Shown here piece after piece: positions 20,572 to 30,088 of a stretch of DNA of 64,000 bases. The stretch comes from JAKAXS01 sp965279065 (GTDB taxonomy: Bacteria > Pseudomonadota > Alphaproteobacteria > Rhizobiales > Hyphomicrobiaceae). Every line of letters starts with the position of its first letter. Positions within the stretch are counted from its first letter, which is position 1. The notes under the pieces were generated by a model. The model saw nothing but the letters and a program-made list of their open reading frames with translations, made no database searches and was not told where the DNA came from. Location: positions 868,001 through 932,000 of the forward strand of contig OZ257134.1 in NCBI GenBank assembly GCA_965279065.1. Reading direction: 5' to 3'. The translations under genes were made by a program, and so were the position numbers.

Positions 20572-21063
20572 ATGCTCGCCGGTGCAATGCGTTTCACCCT
20601 CACGGCAATCCTGGCGCTTTTCATGGCTGTCGCAGGTCATGCACAGACGGCGCCTGATCCCGAGCGCCAGGCCGCGGCGAAAGATCTGATGGCGGCGATG
20701 AACGTTCAGGAGCAGTTCCACAAGACGCTGACGTCGGTTCAGAACTTGCTCTCCCAGCAGATGAAGACGCAGCCCGGTGGAGAAAAGGCCATCGCCCTTA
20801 TCGGCAAGATCTTCGACCCGGAAAGCCAGGACGTGAAGACGTACCTGACCGACGCTGAAGCCGCGCTTCTGACGTTCTATACCGAGCGCTTCACCACTGA
20901 AGAGCTGAAGGAGATCGCTGCATTCCAGCGCTCGGGCGCCGGCAAGAAGCTACAGGCTTCCATTCCCGACATGATCGGCGCGCTCGGTCCCCCGCTCGGC
21001 AAGTTCCAGGAGAGCGTGAAGAAGCAGCTTGTCGACGAACTCAGCACGAAGCCGAAGCAATAG
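20572..21063 (+). CDS. DUF2059-like exported protein
   Basis: A 163-residue protein with a signal peptide (ending GHA before QT). The mature helical part contains EAALLTFYTERFTTEELKEIAAFQRSGAGKKL, the characteristic pattern of DUF2059 proteins, which are found in the periplasm of many proteobacteria with no settled function. The ATG at 20572 has a moderate AGAGGT upstream; Met6 is an alternative. It lies between rpiA and gor with 8 bases to gor, an arrangement that suggests one operon. Confidence 0.8.
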   Translation: MLAGAMRFTLTAILALFMAVAGHAQTAPDPERQAAAKDLMAAMNVQEQFHKTLTSVQNLLSQQMKTQPGGEKAIALIGKIFDPESQDVKTYLTDAEAALLTFYTERFTTEELKEIAAFQRSGAGKKLQASIPDMIGALGPPLGKFQESVKKQLVDELSTKPKQ

Positions 21064-21071
21064 GCGCATCG

Positions 21072-22442
21072 ATGGCGTCGCACGACTTCGATCTCTTCGT
21101 CATCGGTGGTGGGTCAGGCGGCGTCCGGGCGGCACGCATTGCTGCCGGCTATGGTGCGCGCGTGGGCGTGGCGGAGGAATATCGCTACGGCGGCACCTGC
21201 GTCATCCGCGGCTGCGTCCCCAAGAAGCTGCTCGTCTACGCCAGCCGCTTTCGCGACGACTTTGAGGATGCGCCCGGTTTCGGTTGGACCGTCCCCGATG
21301 CCACGTTCGACTGGCCGGCGTTGATCGCCGCCAAGGACAAGGAGATCGGCCGGCTCGAGGCGGCGTATCAAGGCACGCTGCAGCGTGCCGGCGTCACCAT
21401 GTTCTCCGACCGTGCGGAGCTGACGTCACCAACCAAAATCAAGCTCAAGGCCGCCGGACGCACGATCTCCGCGGCGAAAATCCTGATCGCCACCGGCGGC
21501 ACGCCTTCCCTTGGCGAGCCGATCCCGGGTCTCGATCACGTCATTACTTCGAACGAGGCGTTTCATCTGAAAGAGCTGCCGCGCCGCATCGTCATCTACG
21601 GCGGCGGCTACATCGCCATCGAATTCGCCGGCATCTTCGCCGGCCTCGGCGCGGAGACGACGATCGTCTATCGCAGCGAGAAGATCCTGCGCGGCTTCGA
21701 TGAGGATCTGCGCGACGGCCTCACGGAGGCGATGCAGAAACGCGGCATCCGCATCGTCACCAACGCCCGCATCACGGCGGTCGAGAAGACATCTGACGGC
21801 CTGGTAACCAGCCTGAGTGCGGGGGTGAACCTTGTGTCCGATCAGGTAATGTTCGCCATCGGCCGCATGCCCAACGTCGAAGGCATGGGCCTTGGCGATC
21901 TCGGCATCGAGCGCGGCTGGAATGGCCACATCGTCGTCGATGAGTTTTCGCGGTCGTCCGTCGAGAATATCTTCGCGGTCGGCGACGTGACAGACCGCGT
22001 CAACCTCACGCCCGTGGCGATCCGCGAGGGACACGCATTCGCCGACACCGAGTTCGGCAGCAAGCCCTGGTCGGTCGATCACGAATTGATTCCGACCGCC
22101 GTCTTCTCCACGCCCGAGATCGGCACCATCGGCCAGTCCGAGCACACCGCCCGCGAGCGCCACGAGAAGGTCGACATCTACAAGACCCGCTTTCGCCCGA
22201 TGCGCAACGTGCTGGCCGGTCGCGACGAACGCACGCTCATGAAGCTCATCGTCTGCGGCGACAGCGGCAAGATCCTGGGCTGCCACGTGCTGGGTCCCGA
22301 CGCGGCCGAAATCGTGCAGATGGCCGCCGTCGCCATCCGCCTTGGCGCCACCAAGACCGATTTCGACAAGACCATGGCCCTGCACCCGAGTGCCGGCGAA
22401 GAGCTGCTGACGATGCGCGACAAGTGGGTCGACCCCAGCTGA
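21072..22442 (+). CDS. gor: glutathione-disulfide reductase
   Basis: A 456-residue flavoprotein disulfide reductase that reduces GSSG with NADPH in the cytoplasm. The FAD site is IGGGSGGVRAAR (11-22). The redox disulfide is GGTCVIRGCVPKK, with Cys43 and Cys48; the CVIRGCVPKK form is typical of glutathione reductases rather than lipoamide dehydrogenases. The second nucleotide-binding site is YGGGYIAIEFAGIF, and the C-terminal catalytic His is in LHPSAGEELLTM. Length is normal. A palindromic repeat with terminator-like form follows the stop. Confidence 0.95.
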   Translation: MASHDFDLFVIGGGSGGVRAARIAAGYGARVGVAEEYRYGGTCVIRGCVPKKLLVYASRFRDDFEDAPGFGWTVPDATFDWPALIAAKDKEIGRLEAAYQGTLQRAGVTMFSDRAELTSPTKIKLKAAGRTISAAKILIATGGTPSLGEPIPGLDHVITSNEAFHLKELPRRIVIYGGGYIAIEFAGIFAGLGAETTIVYRSEKILRGFDEDLRDGLTEAMQKRGIRIVTNARITAVEKTSDGLVTSLSAGVNLVSDQVMFAIGRMPNVEGMGLGDLGIERGWNGHIVVDEFSRSSVENIFAVGDVTDRVNLTPVAIREGHAFADTEFGSKPWSVDHELIPTAVFSTPEIGTIGQSEHTARERHEKVDIYKTRFRPMRNVLAGRDERTLMKLIVCGDSGKILGCHVLGPDAAEIVQMAAVAIRLGATKTDFDKTMALHPSAGEELLTMRDKWVDPS

Positions 22443-22445
22443 AAA

Positions 22446-22612
22446 GGGGGCAGACCTCGGTCTGCTCTCAACCTTTGTCATCCCCGGGCTTGTCCCGGGG
22501 GATCCCGCCATCCCGAGTGCGACGGATTGTATGTTGCTCTCGGGAGGACTACCGCACGTGTCCAGCCGGCGGAACTCGGGATGCCCGGAACAAGTCCGGG
22601 CATGACATCTAT
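22446..22612. repeat. palindromic repeats after gor, possible terminator
   Basis: GCAGACC-TC-GGTCTGC (22450-22465) is a hairpin directly after the gor stop; its core CAGACCTCGGTCTG also forms the terminator at 61645-61674. It is followed by a longer REP-like unit with GTCATCCCCGGGCTTGTCCC at one end and GGAACAAGTCCGGGCATGAC at the other. Confidence 0.65.
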
Positions 22613-22707
22613 CAGAAGCGCGACACTTCCGGCCCCCGGCGTCGCACCCTGTTGCACTCGGCCGACCCTGGTGCTTAGGTCGCGCCGAATTTACCCCGAA
22701 GGTCCAT

Positions 22708-23463
22708 ATGCAACGTTTGGCAGGAAAGATCGCGCTCGTAACGGGAGCGGGCGCCGGCATCGGCTTGGCGACGGCTGGCGTCTTCGCCGCCGAGGGCGCC
22801 CACGTCTACGTCACCGACGTCAACGGCCAAGCCGCAGCTGAGGCCGTGGCAGAATTGACCGCTAAGGGTCATGCCGCGACCGCGGCCACGATGGACGTCT
22901 CGCGCGGCCAGGACGTCACCGCCATGATGCGCTCGATCGCCACCACGCATGGCAAGCTCGACATCCTCGTCAACAACGCCGGCCTCAATGTGAGGGGCGA
23001 CTTCCGCCACATGTCGGACGCCGACTGGACGACGATCCGCGAAGTCAATCTCGATGGCGTCGTCCGTGTCGCCCGCGACGCGTTCGATCTCTTGCGCGCC
23101 TCGGGCAACGCCTCACTGATCAATGTCGCCTCCATCATGGGGCATCGCGGCCTGCGTCAGCTTGCGGGCTACTCCGCCACCAAGGGCGCGGTGCTGGCGC
23201 TGTCTCGCGCGCTCGCCGTTGAGTACGCACCGTTTAACATCCGCGTGAACGCCCTGTGCCCCGGTTTCGTCGAGACGGCTTTGACGGAGCGTGTGCTAGG
23301 GAACCCCCACTTCAACAAGGCGTTGATCGACCGCACGTTGATGAAGCGCTTCGGCACGGGCGAGGACATTGCGCTGGCAGCGTTGTTCCTCGCCTCCGAC
23401 GACAGTCGCTACGTCACCGGAACGGAGTTGGTCGTCGACGGCGGCATGACAGCTGGCGTTTGA
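22708..23463 (+). CDS. SDR family oxidoreductase
   Basis: A 251-residue classical short-chain dehydrogenase/reductase. The cofactor motif is VTGAGAGIGLATAG (11-24), NNAG is at 89-92, and the catalytic residues are Ser142, Tyr155 and Lys159 (GYSATKG). The C-terminal VTGTELVVDGGMTAGV is the usual tail. The Asp after the second beta strand (YVTDVNG) favours NAD over NADP. Substrate unknown; relatives act on sugars, acyl groups and alcohols. No clear partner gene is adjacent. Confidence 0.88.
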   Translation: MQRLAGKIALVTGAGAGIGLATAGVFAAEGAHVYVTDVNGQAAAEAVAELTAKGHAATAATMDVSRGQDVTAMMRSIATTHGKLDILVNNAGLNVRGDFRHMSDADWTTIREVNLDGVVRVARDAFDLLRASGNASLINVASIMGHRGLRQLAGYSATKGAVLALSRALAVEYAPFNIRVNALCPGFVETALTERVLGNPHFNKALIDRTLMKRFGTGEDIALAALFLASDDSRYVTGTELVVDGGMTAGV

Positions 23464-23536
23464 TCCCGCGTCACACTTGCGACATGTCGGCGTGATGTTG
23501 CACCAGACGACACCGGAACCTCGGAGTACGAGCCGA

Positions 23537-24472
23537 ATGGACGTCACGTCAACGATCCGCGCGACAATGCTGATGCTTGCTGGCCTGGCGAGCACTGCAG
23601 GTCCCGCCACGGCCGATGTGTATGCGATCGACAAGGATCACACCGAAGTCCGCTTCACCTGGGATCACGTAGGCATAACCCGGCAGGGTGGCCGTTTTCG
23701 CGATGTCTCCGGCACGTTGAACTTCGATCCCGTAACTCCGGGCAACAGCTCCGTCGACGTCAGCATCAAGGTTGCCAGCATCTCGACGGGAGTCGCCAAG
23801 CTCGATGAGCACCTGATCCGCTCCGGCGAATTCTTCGACGCTCAGGCGTTTCCGACAATTACGTTCCGCTCGACGTCGGTTGCGCCCTCGACGGGGAAGA
23901 CAGCGCAAGTGACGGGTAACCTCAGCATGAATGGCGTGACGAAACCCGTCATCCTGAAGGTGAGATGGAACTTCTCCGGCGCCCACCCGCTCGGTGGCAT
24001 CAACCCCGTCTACAAGGAGATCTACGTTTCCGGATTCTCCGCAACGACACAGATCCTGCGCAGTGACTGGGGCCTGTCGCGGACTGTGCCGTTCATTTCC
24101 GATGAGCTGCGCATTACCATCGAGACGGAGATGCATCGCAAGCAGATCACCTCGCCGCAGTTGCCGCCTGAGGCGACCGGCCCGGCTGGCGGGCTGCAAC
24201 CTCCTGGTTCACCTGCAGGGGGTGCTGCTTCAGGCCCTGCGCTCGAAGTCCCGGCACCCGGATCGCCGGCGCCGCTGCCCCCGGTCGAAGGCGGACCGCC
24301 TCACGCCACCACGATGCCGCCGCCGGCAGGCGCGACGCCGCCCGGGGCCGAGCCACCGCTCGACGACGCCTTGGCGCCGTCGCCTCTGCCCGACGATTCC
24401 CTGCCTGAGCCCGCCGAGCCCCCGGCCACGCGCGGAGAGCCGCTAAACCCCGTCGACGGTCTCGACAACTAG
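23537..24472 (+). CDS. YceI family protein with proline-rich tail
   Basis: A 311-residue protein with a signal peptide (ending ATA before DVYAID). The YceI lipocalin-like domain runs to about residue 200 and shows YAIDKDHTEVRFTWDHVG and the GTLNFDP pattern. YceI proteins are periplasmic and bind isoprenoid-like lipids. Typical members are about 190 residues. Here a further 100 or so are rich in Pro, Gly and Ala and probably disordered. The ATG at 23537 starts the signal peptide. The 3' end overlaps the convergent ligase gene by 30 bases. Confidence 0.85.
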   Translation: MDVTSTIRATMLMLAGLASTAGPATADVYAIDKDHTEVRFTWDHVGITRQGGRFRDVSGTLNFDPVTPGNSSVDVSIKVASISTGVAKLDEHLIRSGEFFDAQAFPTITFRSTSVAPSTGKTAQVTGNLSMNGVTKPVILKVRWNFSGAHPLGGINPVYKEIYVSGFSATTQILRSDWGLSRTVPFISDELRITIETEMHRKQITSPQLPPEATGPAGGLQPPGSPAGGAASGPALEVPAPGSPAPLPPVEGGPPHATTMPPPAGATPPGAEPPLDDALAPSPLPDDSLPEPAEPPATRGEPLNPVDGLDN

Positions 24473-25576
24473 CAGATCCACGACCTCGCGCAGCGCGACC
24501 TCCTTGCTGGCTCCCCTGTCGAGTGCCGCCTGGTAGGCCGCGACCTGCCGGTCCGCGCCGGTACCGCGGCGCACGATCTCGCGTGCATTGGCGATCTCCG
24601 CCTCGCAGCCGAGCGCCGCCGCGTCCGGCGCCAGCAGTGCCAGCAGCTCATCGATCAGGTCAGCGAATGGGATGAGATCACCCTTGCCGAAGTCGAACAG
24701 CGTGTCCTTCACGCCGTAGCGCTGGGCCCGCCAGCGGTTCTCTTCCAGCAGCAGCAGCGGATAGCCGCGCCAGCGCAGGTTGAGGCTGCGCAGCCGGAAC
24801 AGCATGCGCGCTAGGCAGACGTAGAGCGCGGCGATCGTCATCGCATCGTCGAGCCGCGGGCACACGTCGGTGATGCGCAGCTCCAGTGTCGGGAACCGCG
24901 CCGACGGCCGCACGTCCCACCAGATCTTGGTCGCGTCTTCGATGACGCCGCCGCGCACCAGCACGTCGACGGTGCGTTGGAATTCGCCATAGCTGTCGAA
25001 TTTGCCCGGCAATCCCGACCGCGGCATCTCATCAAAGACGCTGAGGCGATAGCACTTGAGCCCCGTGTCCTCGCCCTGCCAGAACGGCGACGATGTCGAC
25101 AGCATCAGCAGATGCGGCAGGAAATATCGCATCTGGTTCATGATATCGATGCGCAGCTCGTCGTCCTCGATACCGACGTGGACGTGCATGCCGCAGATCG
25201 CCAACCGCCGCCCAATTCCCGCCAGGTCTCGCGCCAGCTTCTGGTAGCGTTCTTTGTCCGTCGTCTGCAGCTGCCCCACCTGGGCGAACGGATGCGTCGA
25301 GGCCGCGATCGGTGCCAGCCCATGCGAACGGGCGGCCTTCGCGATCTCCCGTCGCAATCCCGCCAGCTCCGCGCGCGCGGCAGCAAAGTCGTGGGCGACA
25401 TCCGTCCCGATTTCCACCTGAGATTTCAGGAACTCGGGGCTGACCCTGCGCCCGAGCCTGTCCTCGAGCCCGCGCATCATGGCCTCTGGCGCCGAGGCCA
25501 GATCGCGCGTTTCAACGTCGACGAGGTGGTACTCCTCCTCGATTCCGAAGCTGAAGCTGGGTTCTTTGATGCTCAT
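24443..25576 (-). CDS. YbdK-like carboxylate-amine ligase (GCS2 family)
   Basis: A 377-residue enzyme of the glutamate-cysteine ligase type 2 family. It opens with FSFGIEEEYHLVD, the ATP/metal motif, followed by ASTHPF, GMHVHVGIEDDELR and LELRITDVCPRLDD. E. coli YbdK of this family has weak glutamate-cysteine ligase activity; the natural substrate is not settled. The start is Met at 25576, because the extension upstream to 25750 is unlike the family and has no ribosome binding site. It ends inside the convergent YceI gene. Confidence 0.88.
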   Translation of the reverse strand: MSIKEPSFSFGIEEEYHLVDVETRDLASAPEAMMRGLEDRLGRRVSPEFLKSQVEIGTDVAHDFAAARAELAGLRREIAKAARSHGLAPIAASTHPFAQVGQLQTTDKERYQKLARDLAGIGRRLAICGMHVHVGIEDDELRIDIMNQMRYFLPHLLMLSTSSPFWQGEDTGLKCYRLSVFDEMPRSGLPGKFDSYGEFQRTVDVLVRGGVIEDATKIWWDVRPSARFPTLELRITDVCPRLDDAMTIAALYVCLARMLFRLRSLNLRWRGYPLLLLEENRWRAQRYGVKDTLFDFGKGDLIPFADLIDELLALLAPDAAALGCEAEIANAREIVRRGTGADRQVAAYQAALDRGASKEVALREVVDLLVVETVDGV

Positions 25577-25845
25577 GTCAGCGGTGTCGCATGCGCTGGC
25601 CCAAACGCAAAGTCGTCGTCGCCGTCCGCTGTGTGCGGATGGCCCCTTGGCGAAACCTGTGCGGCTCCCCACTTGGCTGACGTAAACGATTGGCAACGAA
25701 ACCTGTTCTGGTCGTTTGCGAAACTTACTAGGCTGCCCTATAAGCCCCATGGAACTTATCGGGTCCGCAGGGCCGGACTAGCCGATGCAACTGGCGCCAG
25801 TTCAGGCGACATTCCAATCCGAATAGGAAAGGCACGATCAGACCT

Positions 25846-27000
25846 ATGCCTTGGAGCAATCAAAGCGGCGGTGGTGGCAGCGGCAATGGCGGCGGAGGCG
25901 GCTGGAAAGGCGGCGGCGGTGGCGGACCGTGGGGCCAGGGTCCGAGCGGCGGCGGTGGCGGCGGAGGTCAGCCCCCCGATCTTGAGGAAATGCTGAAGCG
26001 CAGCCAGGACCGCATGAAGCAGGTCATGGGCGGCTCGGGCCTGCCCGGTCCGCTGCTGTTCCTGGCCGGTGCCGCAGCGCTGGCCGTCATTGTCTGGAAC
26101 GCATTCTTCTTCCAGGTCGGCACGCAGGAGCAGGGCATCGTCCTCCGCTTCGGCGAATACAACCGTTTCGCCGGCCCCGGTCTTCACTTCCGCCTCCCTT
26201 ATCCGGTCGAGGAAGTCATGAAGCCGAAGGTCGAGCAGGCCAACATCGTCTCGATCGGCGTATCGACCGACGCCAACATCTCGCAGCGCACGGCGGGCTC
26301 CATACCTCGCGACGCGCGCGAAGAAGGCCTGATGCTCACCGGTGACGAGAACATGGTCGACATCGGCTTCGTGGTGATCTGGAAGATTGCCGACGCCGAG
26401 AAGTATCTTTTCAAGATCCAGAACCCCGACTCGACGGTGAAGGAAGTCGCCGAGAGCGCCATGCGCGAGATCGTCGGCAAGTCCAACATCCAGCCGATCC
26501 TCACCGAGGCGCGTCAAAAGACCGAAGAGGCCGTCCGTGCCCTGATGCAGCAGATCCTCGATAAGTACGAGGCCGGCATCAACGTCACGCAGGTTCAGAT
26601 GCAGAAGGTCGACCCGCCCGCCGAGGTCATCGACGCCTTCCGCGACGTCCAGGCCGCCCGCGCCGACAAGGAGCGCCTGCAGAACGAAGCCTTCGCCTAC
26701 GCCAACAAGGTCGTCCCGGAAGCCCGCGGTGAAGCCGAGCGCATCCTCCAGGCGTCAGAAGGCTACAAGACACAGACGGTCGCTGAGGCCAACGGTCAAA
26801 CGGTGCGCTTCCTGAAGGTCTTCGACGAATACAAAAAGGCCCCCGAAGTCACCCGCAAACGCATGTTTCTGGAAACGATGGAACGTGTGTTCAGCGGCAC
26901 CGACAAGATCATCCTCGACAGCAAATCCGGCGGCTCGGGCGTCGTGCCCTACCTTCCACTCGATCAGCTGAAGCGCAGCAAACCGGCGGAGGGCAACTGA
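25846..27000 (+). CDS. hflK: HflK, modulator of FtsH protease
   Basis: A 384-residue SPFH/band-7 membrane protein. The first 45 residues are extremely Gly-rich, as usual in alphaproteobacterial HflK. One transmembrane helix (about 69-89) is followed by the SPFH domain in the periplasm (QEQGIVLRFGEYNRF) and a long helix rich in Ala, Glu and Arg. HflK and HflC form the large cage around FtsH that limits its access to membrane substrates. hflC begins 3 bases after the stop. Confidence 0.95.
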   Translation: MPWSNQSGGGGSGNGGGGGWKGGGGGGPWGQGPSGGGGGGGQPPDLEEMLKRSQDRMKQVMGGSGLPGPLLFLAGAAALAVIVWNAFFFQVGTQEQGIVLRFGEYNRFAGPGLHFRLPYPVEEVMKPKVEQANIVSIGVSTDANISQRTAGSIPRDAREEGLMLTGDENMVDIGFVVIWKIADAEKYLFKIQNPDSTVKEVAESAMREIVGKSNIQPILTEARQKTEEAVRALMQQILDKYEAGINVTQVQMQKVDPPAEVIDAFRDVQAARADKERLQNEAFAYANKVVPEARGEAERILQASEGYKTQTVAEANGQTVRFLKVFDEYKKAPEVTRKRMFLETMERVFSGTDKIILDSKSGGSGVVPYLPLDQLKRSKPAEGN

Positions 27001-27003
27001 GCC

Positions 27004-27903
27004 ATGCGCGTTTTTCTTTCACTCCTGGTCATCCTGATCGGCGCTGCCGCCGCTGCAGTCTATAGCTCCGCCTTTATCGTGCAGCAGAGCCAGCAGGCCC
27101 TCGTCCTGCGCTTCGGCCAGCCCCAGGATCCCCTGCGCGACAAGCCGGGCCTGCATTGGAAGATGCCGCTGGTCGATACCGTCGAGTACTTCGACAAGCG
27201 CATCCTCGATATCGAGCCGGCCACCAAGGAAGTCATTGCATCGGATCAGAAGCGCCTGATCGTCAACGCCTTCGCGCGCTATCGCATCGTTGATCCGCTG
27301 CTCGTCTATCAGCGTGTTGGCGGCCAGATCGGCATCAACTCACGCCTCGATCCCATCATCGAGTCCGCGCTACGCCGCGTGCTTGGCTCGCACACCTTCT
27401 CCGATGTTGTTCGCGACAAGCGCGAAGAGCTGATGAAGGAGATCGCCGGCCAGGTGAATGCCGAGGGCAAGAACTACGGCCTTGAGGTCGTCGACGTTCG
27501 CATCAAGCGCGCCGACCTGCCCGAGCAGAACTCCAAGAGCGTGTTCGACCGCATGCGCGCCGAGCGTCAGCGCGAGAGCGCCGAGTTCCGCGCCCAGGGT
27601 TCTGCCGAGGCCAACCGCATCCGCGCCACGGCCGAACGCGAAGCGACCGTCATCAAGGCCGAAGCCACGCGCAAGGGCGAAACCCTGCGCGGTGAAGGCG
27701 ACGCCGACCGCAACCGCATCTTCGCCGATGCATTCGGTCAGGATCCTGACTTCTTCGGCTTCTACCGGTCGATGCAGGCTTACGAAGCGGGCCTGAAGTC
27801 GGACGGAACGCGGCTCGTGATCTCGCCGGATTCTGAGTTTTTCAAGTACTTCCAGAGCCCGGGCGGCGTAACGGCAACCCCGCCCACCTCGCCGAAACCA
27901 TGA
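27004..27903 (+). CDS. hflC: HflC, modulator of FtsH protease
   Basis: A 299-residue partner of HflK with one N-terminal membrane helix (about 4-24) and an SPFH domain beginning QQALVLRFGQPQDPL, then a long Arg/Glu/Ala helix (RATAEREATVIKAEATRKGE). GGAGGG precedes the ATG. The stop overlaps the start of the first DUF2065 gene as ATGA, so translation is probably coupled. Confidence 0.95.
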   Translation: MRVFLSLLVILIGAAAAAVYSSAFIVQQSQQALVLRFGQPQDPLRDKPGLHWKMPLVDTVEYFDKRILDIEPATKEVIASDQKRLIVNAFARYRIVDPLLVYQRVGGQIGINSRLDPIIESALRRVLGSHTFSDVVRDKREELMKEIAGQVNAEGKNYGLEVVDVRIKRADLPEQNSKSVFDRMRAERQRESAEFRAQGSAEANRIRATAEREATVIKAEATRKGETLRGEGDADRNRIFADAFGQDPDFFGFYRSMQAYEAGLKSDGTRLVISPDSEFFKYFQSPGGVTATPPTSPKP

Positions 27904-28088
27904 CGTACGCCGTCATCGCCATCGGCCTGATTTTCGTGGTGGAGGGCCTGATCTGGGCCCTCGCCCCGAGCTTCATGGTCGAGACGCTGGCGGCAGCAAG
28001 GCACGCGAGCTTGCGCATCTACGGCTGGATCGTGGCAGCTGCGGGAGTGGCAATCATCGGCTTCCTGCGGTGTCCTGGGGCGCAATGA
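27900..28088 (+). CDS. DUF2065 membrane protein, copy 1
   Basis: A 62-residue protein with two hydrophobic helices (about 2-22 and 41-57) separated by a short loop with WALAPSFMVETL. DUF2065 genes regularly sit between hflC and a degP-type protease in alphaproteobacteria, so a role with the HflKC-FtsH or DegP system is inferred from position. The ATG overlaps the hflC stop by 4 bases. A second related copy follows. Confidence 0.85.
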   Translation: MTYAVIAIGLIFVVEGLIWALAPSFMVETLAAARHASLRIYGWIVAAAGVAIIGFLRCPGAQ

Positions 28089-28092
28089 GGTC

Positions 28093-28278
28093 ATGAACGA
28101 CCTGATCGTCGGGCTCGGATTGGTCTTCGTCATCGAGGGTCTGCTTTGGGCCCTGGCGCCGCGGCTGGGCATTGAAATGCTGGAGGCCGCGTCCCGCACG
28201 CCTTTGAATACGTTGCGTACGTATGGATGTGGGGCGGTTGCAGCCGGTGCCGCGATCGTCTGGTTCATACGCGGCTAA
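28093..28278 (+). CDS. DUF2065 membrane protein, copy 2
   Basis: A 61-residue paralogue of the gene just upstream: VIEGLLWALAPRLGIEML aligns with VVEGLIWALAPSFMVETL, and the second helix (GCGAVAAGAAIVWFIRG) is in the same place. It starts 4 bases after the first copy. Most genomes have one such gene here; two in tandem indicate a local duplication followed by divergence, with both frames intact. Confidence 0.82.
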   Translation: MNDLIVGLGLVFVIEGLLWALAPRLGIEMLEAASRTPLNTLRTYGCGAVAAGAAIVWFIRG

Positions 28279-28404
28279 GTGCACGACGTCGAAGCGGTCT
28301 CCGGCAGAATGCGCTGCTATATGGCGCGCCCGGGCGTTGACACCTGCCGCGCAATCCCCACAGTTTGCCGCAAAAGTCGGCGAGACAGCGCCCAACCGGA
28401 GAGA

Positions 28405-29955
28405 ATGCAGAAGATGGGAATGTTGCCGCTTGCCACGAGCCGGGCTCCCAGGATCACTCGGGCCGCTCTGGCCGCCGCCGTGTTGATCACTCTGGCCGCG
28501 AGCGTGCTTCCCGCCGCGGCGCAGCGGACACCGGCCGGGCTTCCCTCGGTCGCCGGGCTAGCCGAAAGCCTGACAGACGCAGTCGTCAACATCTCCACCA
28601 CGCAGATCGCCAAGGGACCCGAAGGCGTTCCGCTGCCAAAGGTCCCCAAGGGCTCGCCGTTCGAGGATCTCTTTGAGGACTTCTTCTCCAAGCGCGGCGG
28701 ATCGCCTTCCGAACGTAAGGTCTCCTCGCTCGGCTCCGGCTTCGTTGTCGATGGCAAGGAAGGGCTGATCGTCACCAACAACCACGTCATCGACGGCGCC
28801 GACGAGATCTACGTCAATTTTCACGACGGCTCGAAGTTGAAGGTCGACAAGGTGCTCGGTACCGACACCAAGACCGACCTCGCCCTCCTCAAGGTGACGC
28901 CGAAGTCGCCGCTGGCCGCCGTCCCGTTCGGCTCCTCTGAAGGCCTGAAGGTCGGTGATTGGGTGATGGCGATCGGCAACCCGTTTGGCCTCGGCGGCTC
29001 GGTCACGGTAGGCATCATTTCAGCCAAGCAACGCGATATCAATGCCGGCCCCTACGACGAATTCCTGCAGACGGACGCCGCCATCAACAAGGGCAACTCG
29101 GGCGGCCCACTGTTCAACATGAGCGGTGAAGTCATTGGTGTGAACACGGCGATCATCTCGCCAACTGGCGGCTCCATCGGCATTGGCTTCGCCATTCCTT
29201 CCGACACGGTGACGTCGATCATCAGCCAGTTGAAGGAGTTCGGTCAGGCCCGTCGCGGCTGGCTTGGCGTGCAGATCCAGACCATCAACGAAGACGTGGC
29301 CGAGCGCCTGCAGGTCGAGGCCAACGTCGGCGCGCTCGTCTCCGCCGTCACGGCCGAGAGCCCCGCCGCCAAGGGCGGCCTGGAGCGTGGCGACATCATC
29401 ATGAAGTTCGACGGCAAGTCCGTGACTGCAATGCGCGGCCTGCCACGTCTCGTGGCGCAAACGCCGGTCGGCAAGACCATCGACGTCGAGGTGAAACGCA
29501 AGGGCGAGACCAAGACGCTGCAGGTTGCCATCGGGCGCCTGGAGGAGGACGACGCAAAGTCCGACGATAAGCCGAGCCTGGCGGCGCCTAAAGGAGAGGA
29601 GCCCCCGGAGAAGCCACCGGGCTCGAAGCGCAATCAGGACGGCAGCCTGGCGACGCAGGGCATACTCGGCCTCAAGCTGGCACCGGTCACGGAAGACGTG
29701 CGCGAGCAGTTTGGTCTGCGCCCTGAGGCTAAGGGCCTCGTCGTCACGGAAATCGACGCCAAGAGCCCGGCTGCGGACAAGAACATTCGCGTAGGCGATG
29801 TCATCGTCGAGGCCCAAGAGATGCAGATCCGGACGGCGGACGATCTGGCGGAGCGCATCGACGACATCAAGAAGTCCGGTGGCAATACCGTGCTGCTGCT
29901 TGTCGAGGATGCCAGAGGCGAAGTGCGCACCATCTCGGTCCCGTTTTCGCCCTGA
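28405..29955 (+). CDS. degP: Do/DegP-type periplasmic serine protease
   Basis: A 516-residue protease. A signal peptide (about 18-40, ending AAA) is followed by the trypsin-like domain with His127 (TNNHVIDG), Asp158 (KTDLALL) and Ser232 (NKGNSGGP), then two PDZ domains. A charged, Pro/Lys-rich linker of about 40 residues sits between the PDZ domains. It degrades or refolds damaged envelope proteins. The start at 28405 has GGAGAG close by; Met at 28414 is an alternative, and frames further upstream run through non-coding sequence. DegP and DegQ types are not separable by eye. Confidence 0.92.
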   Translation: MQKMGMLPLATSRAPRITRAALAAAVLITLAASVLPAAAQRTPAGLPSVAGLAESLTDAVVNISTTQIAKGPEGVPLPKVPKGSPFEDLFEDFFSKRGGSPSERKVSSLGSGFVVDGKEGLIVTNNHVIDGADEIYVNFHDGSKLKVDKVLGTDTKTDLALLKVTPKSPLAAVPFGSSEGLKVGDWVMAIGNPFGLGGSVTVGIISAKQRDINAGPYDEFLQTDAAINKGNSGGPLFNMSGEVIGVNTAIISPTGGSIGIGFAIPSDTVTSIISQLKEFGQARRGWLGVQIQTINEDVAERLQVEANVGALVSAVTAESPAAKGGLERGDIIMKFDGKSVTAMRGLPRLVAQTPVGKTIDVEVKRKGETKTLQVAIGRLEEDDAKSDDKPSLAAPKGEEPPEKPPGSKRNQDGSLATQGILGLKLAPVTEDVREQFGLRPEAKGLVVTEIDAKSPAADKNIRVGDVIVEAQEMQIRTADDLAERIDDIKKSGGNTVLLLVEDARGEVRTISVPFSP

Positions 29956-30088
29956 GCGGGCGCGGGGCTGATACGCCCCTTGCGTCAAGTTCGACGCCGG
30001 AACAGGCTTGCACGCGGCCCTGTGGCCTGTGCCTTTGGAGCGGGCTATAACTGCTCACCTGCCCCAAGCCGAAAAAGAGGGTATTTCC

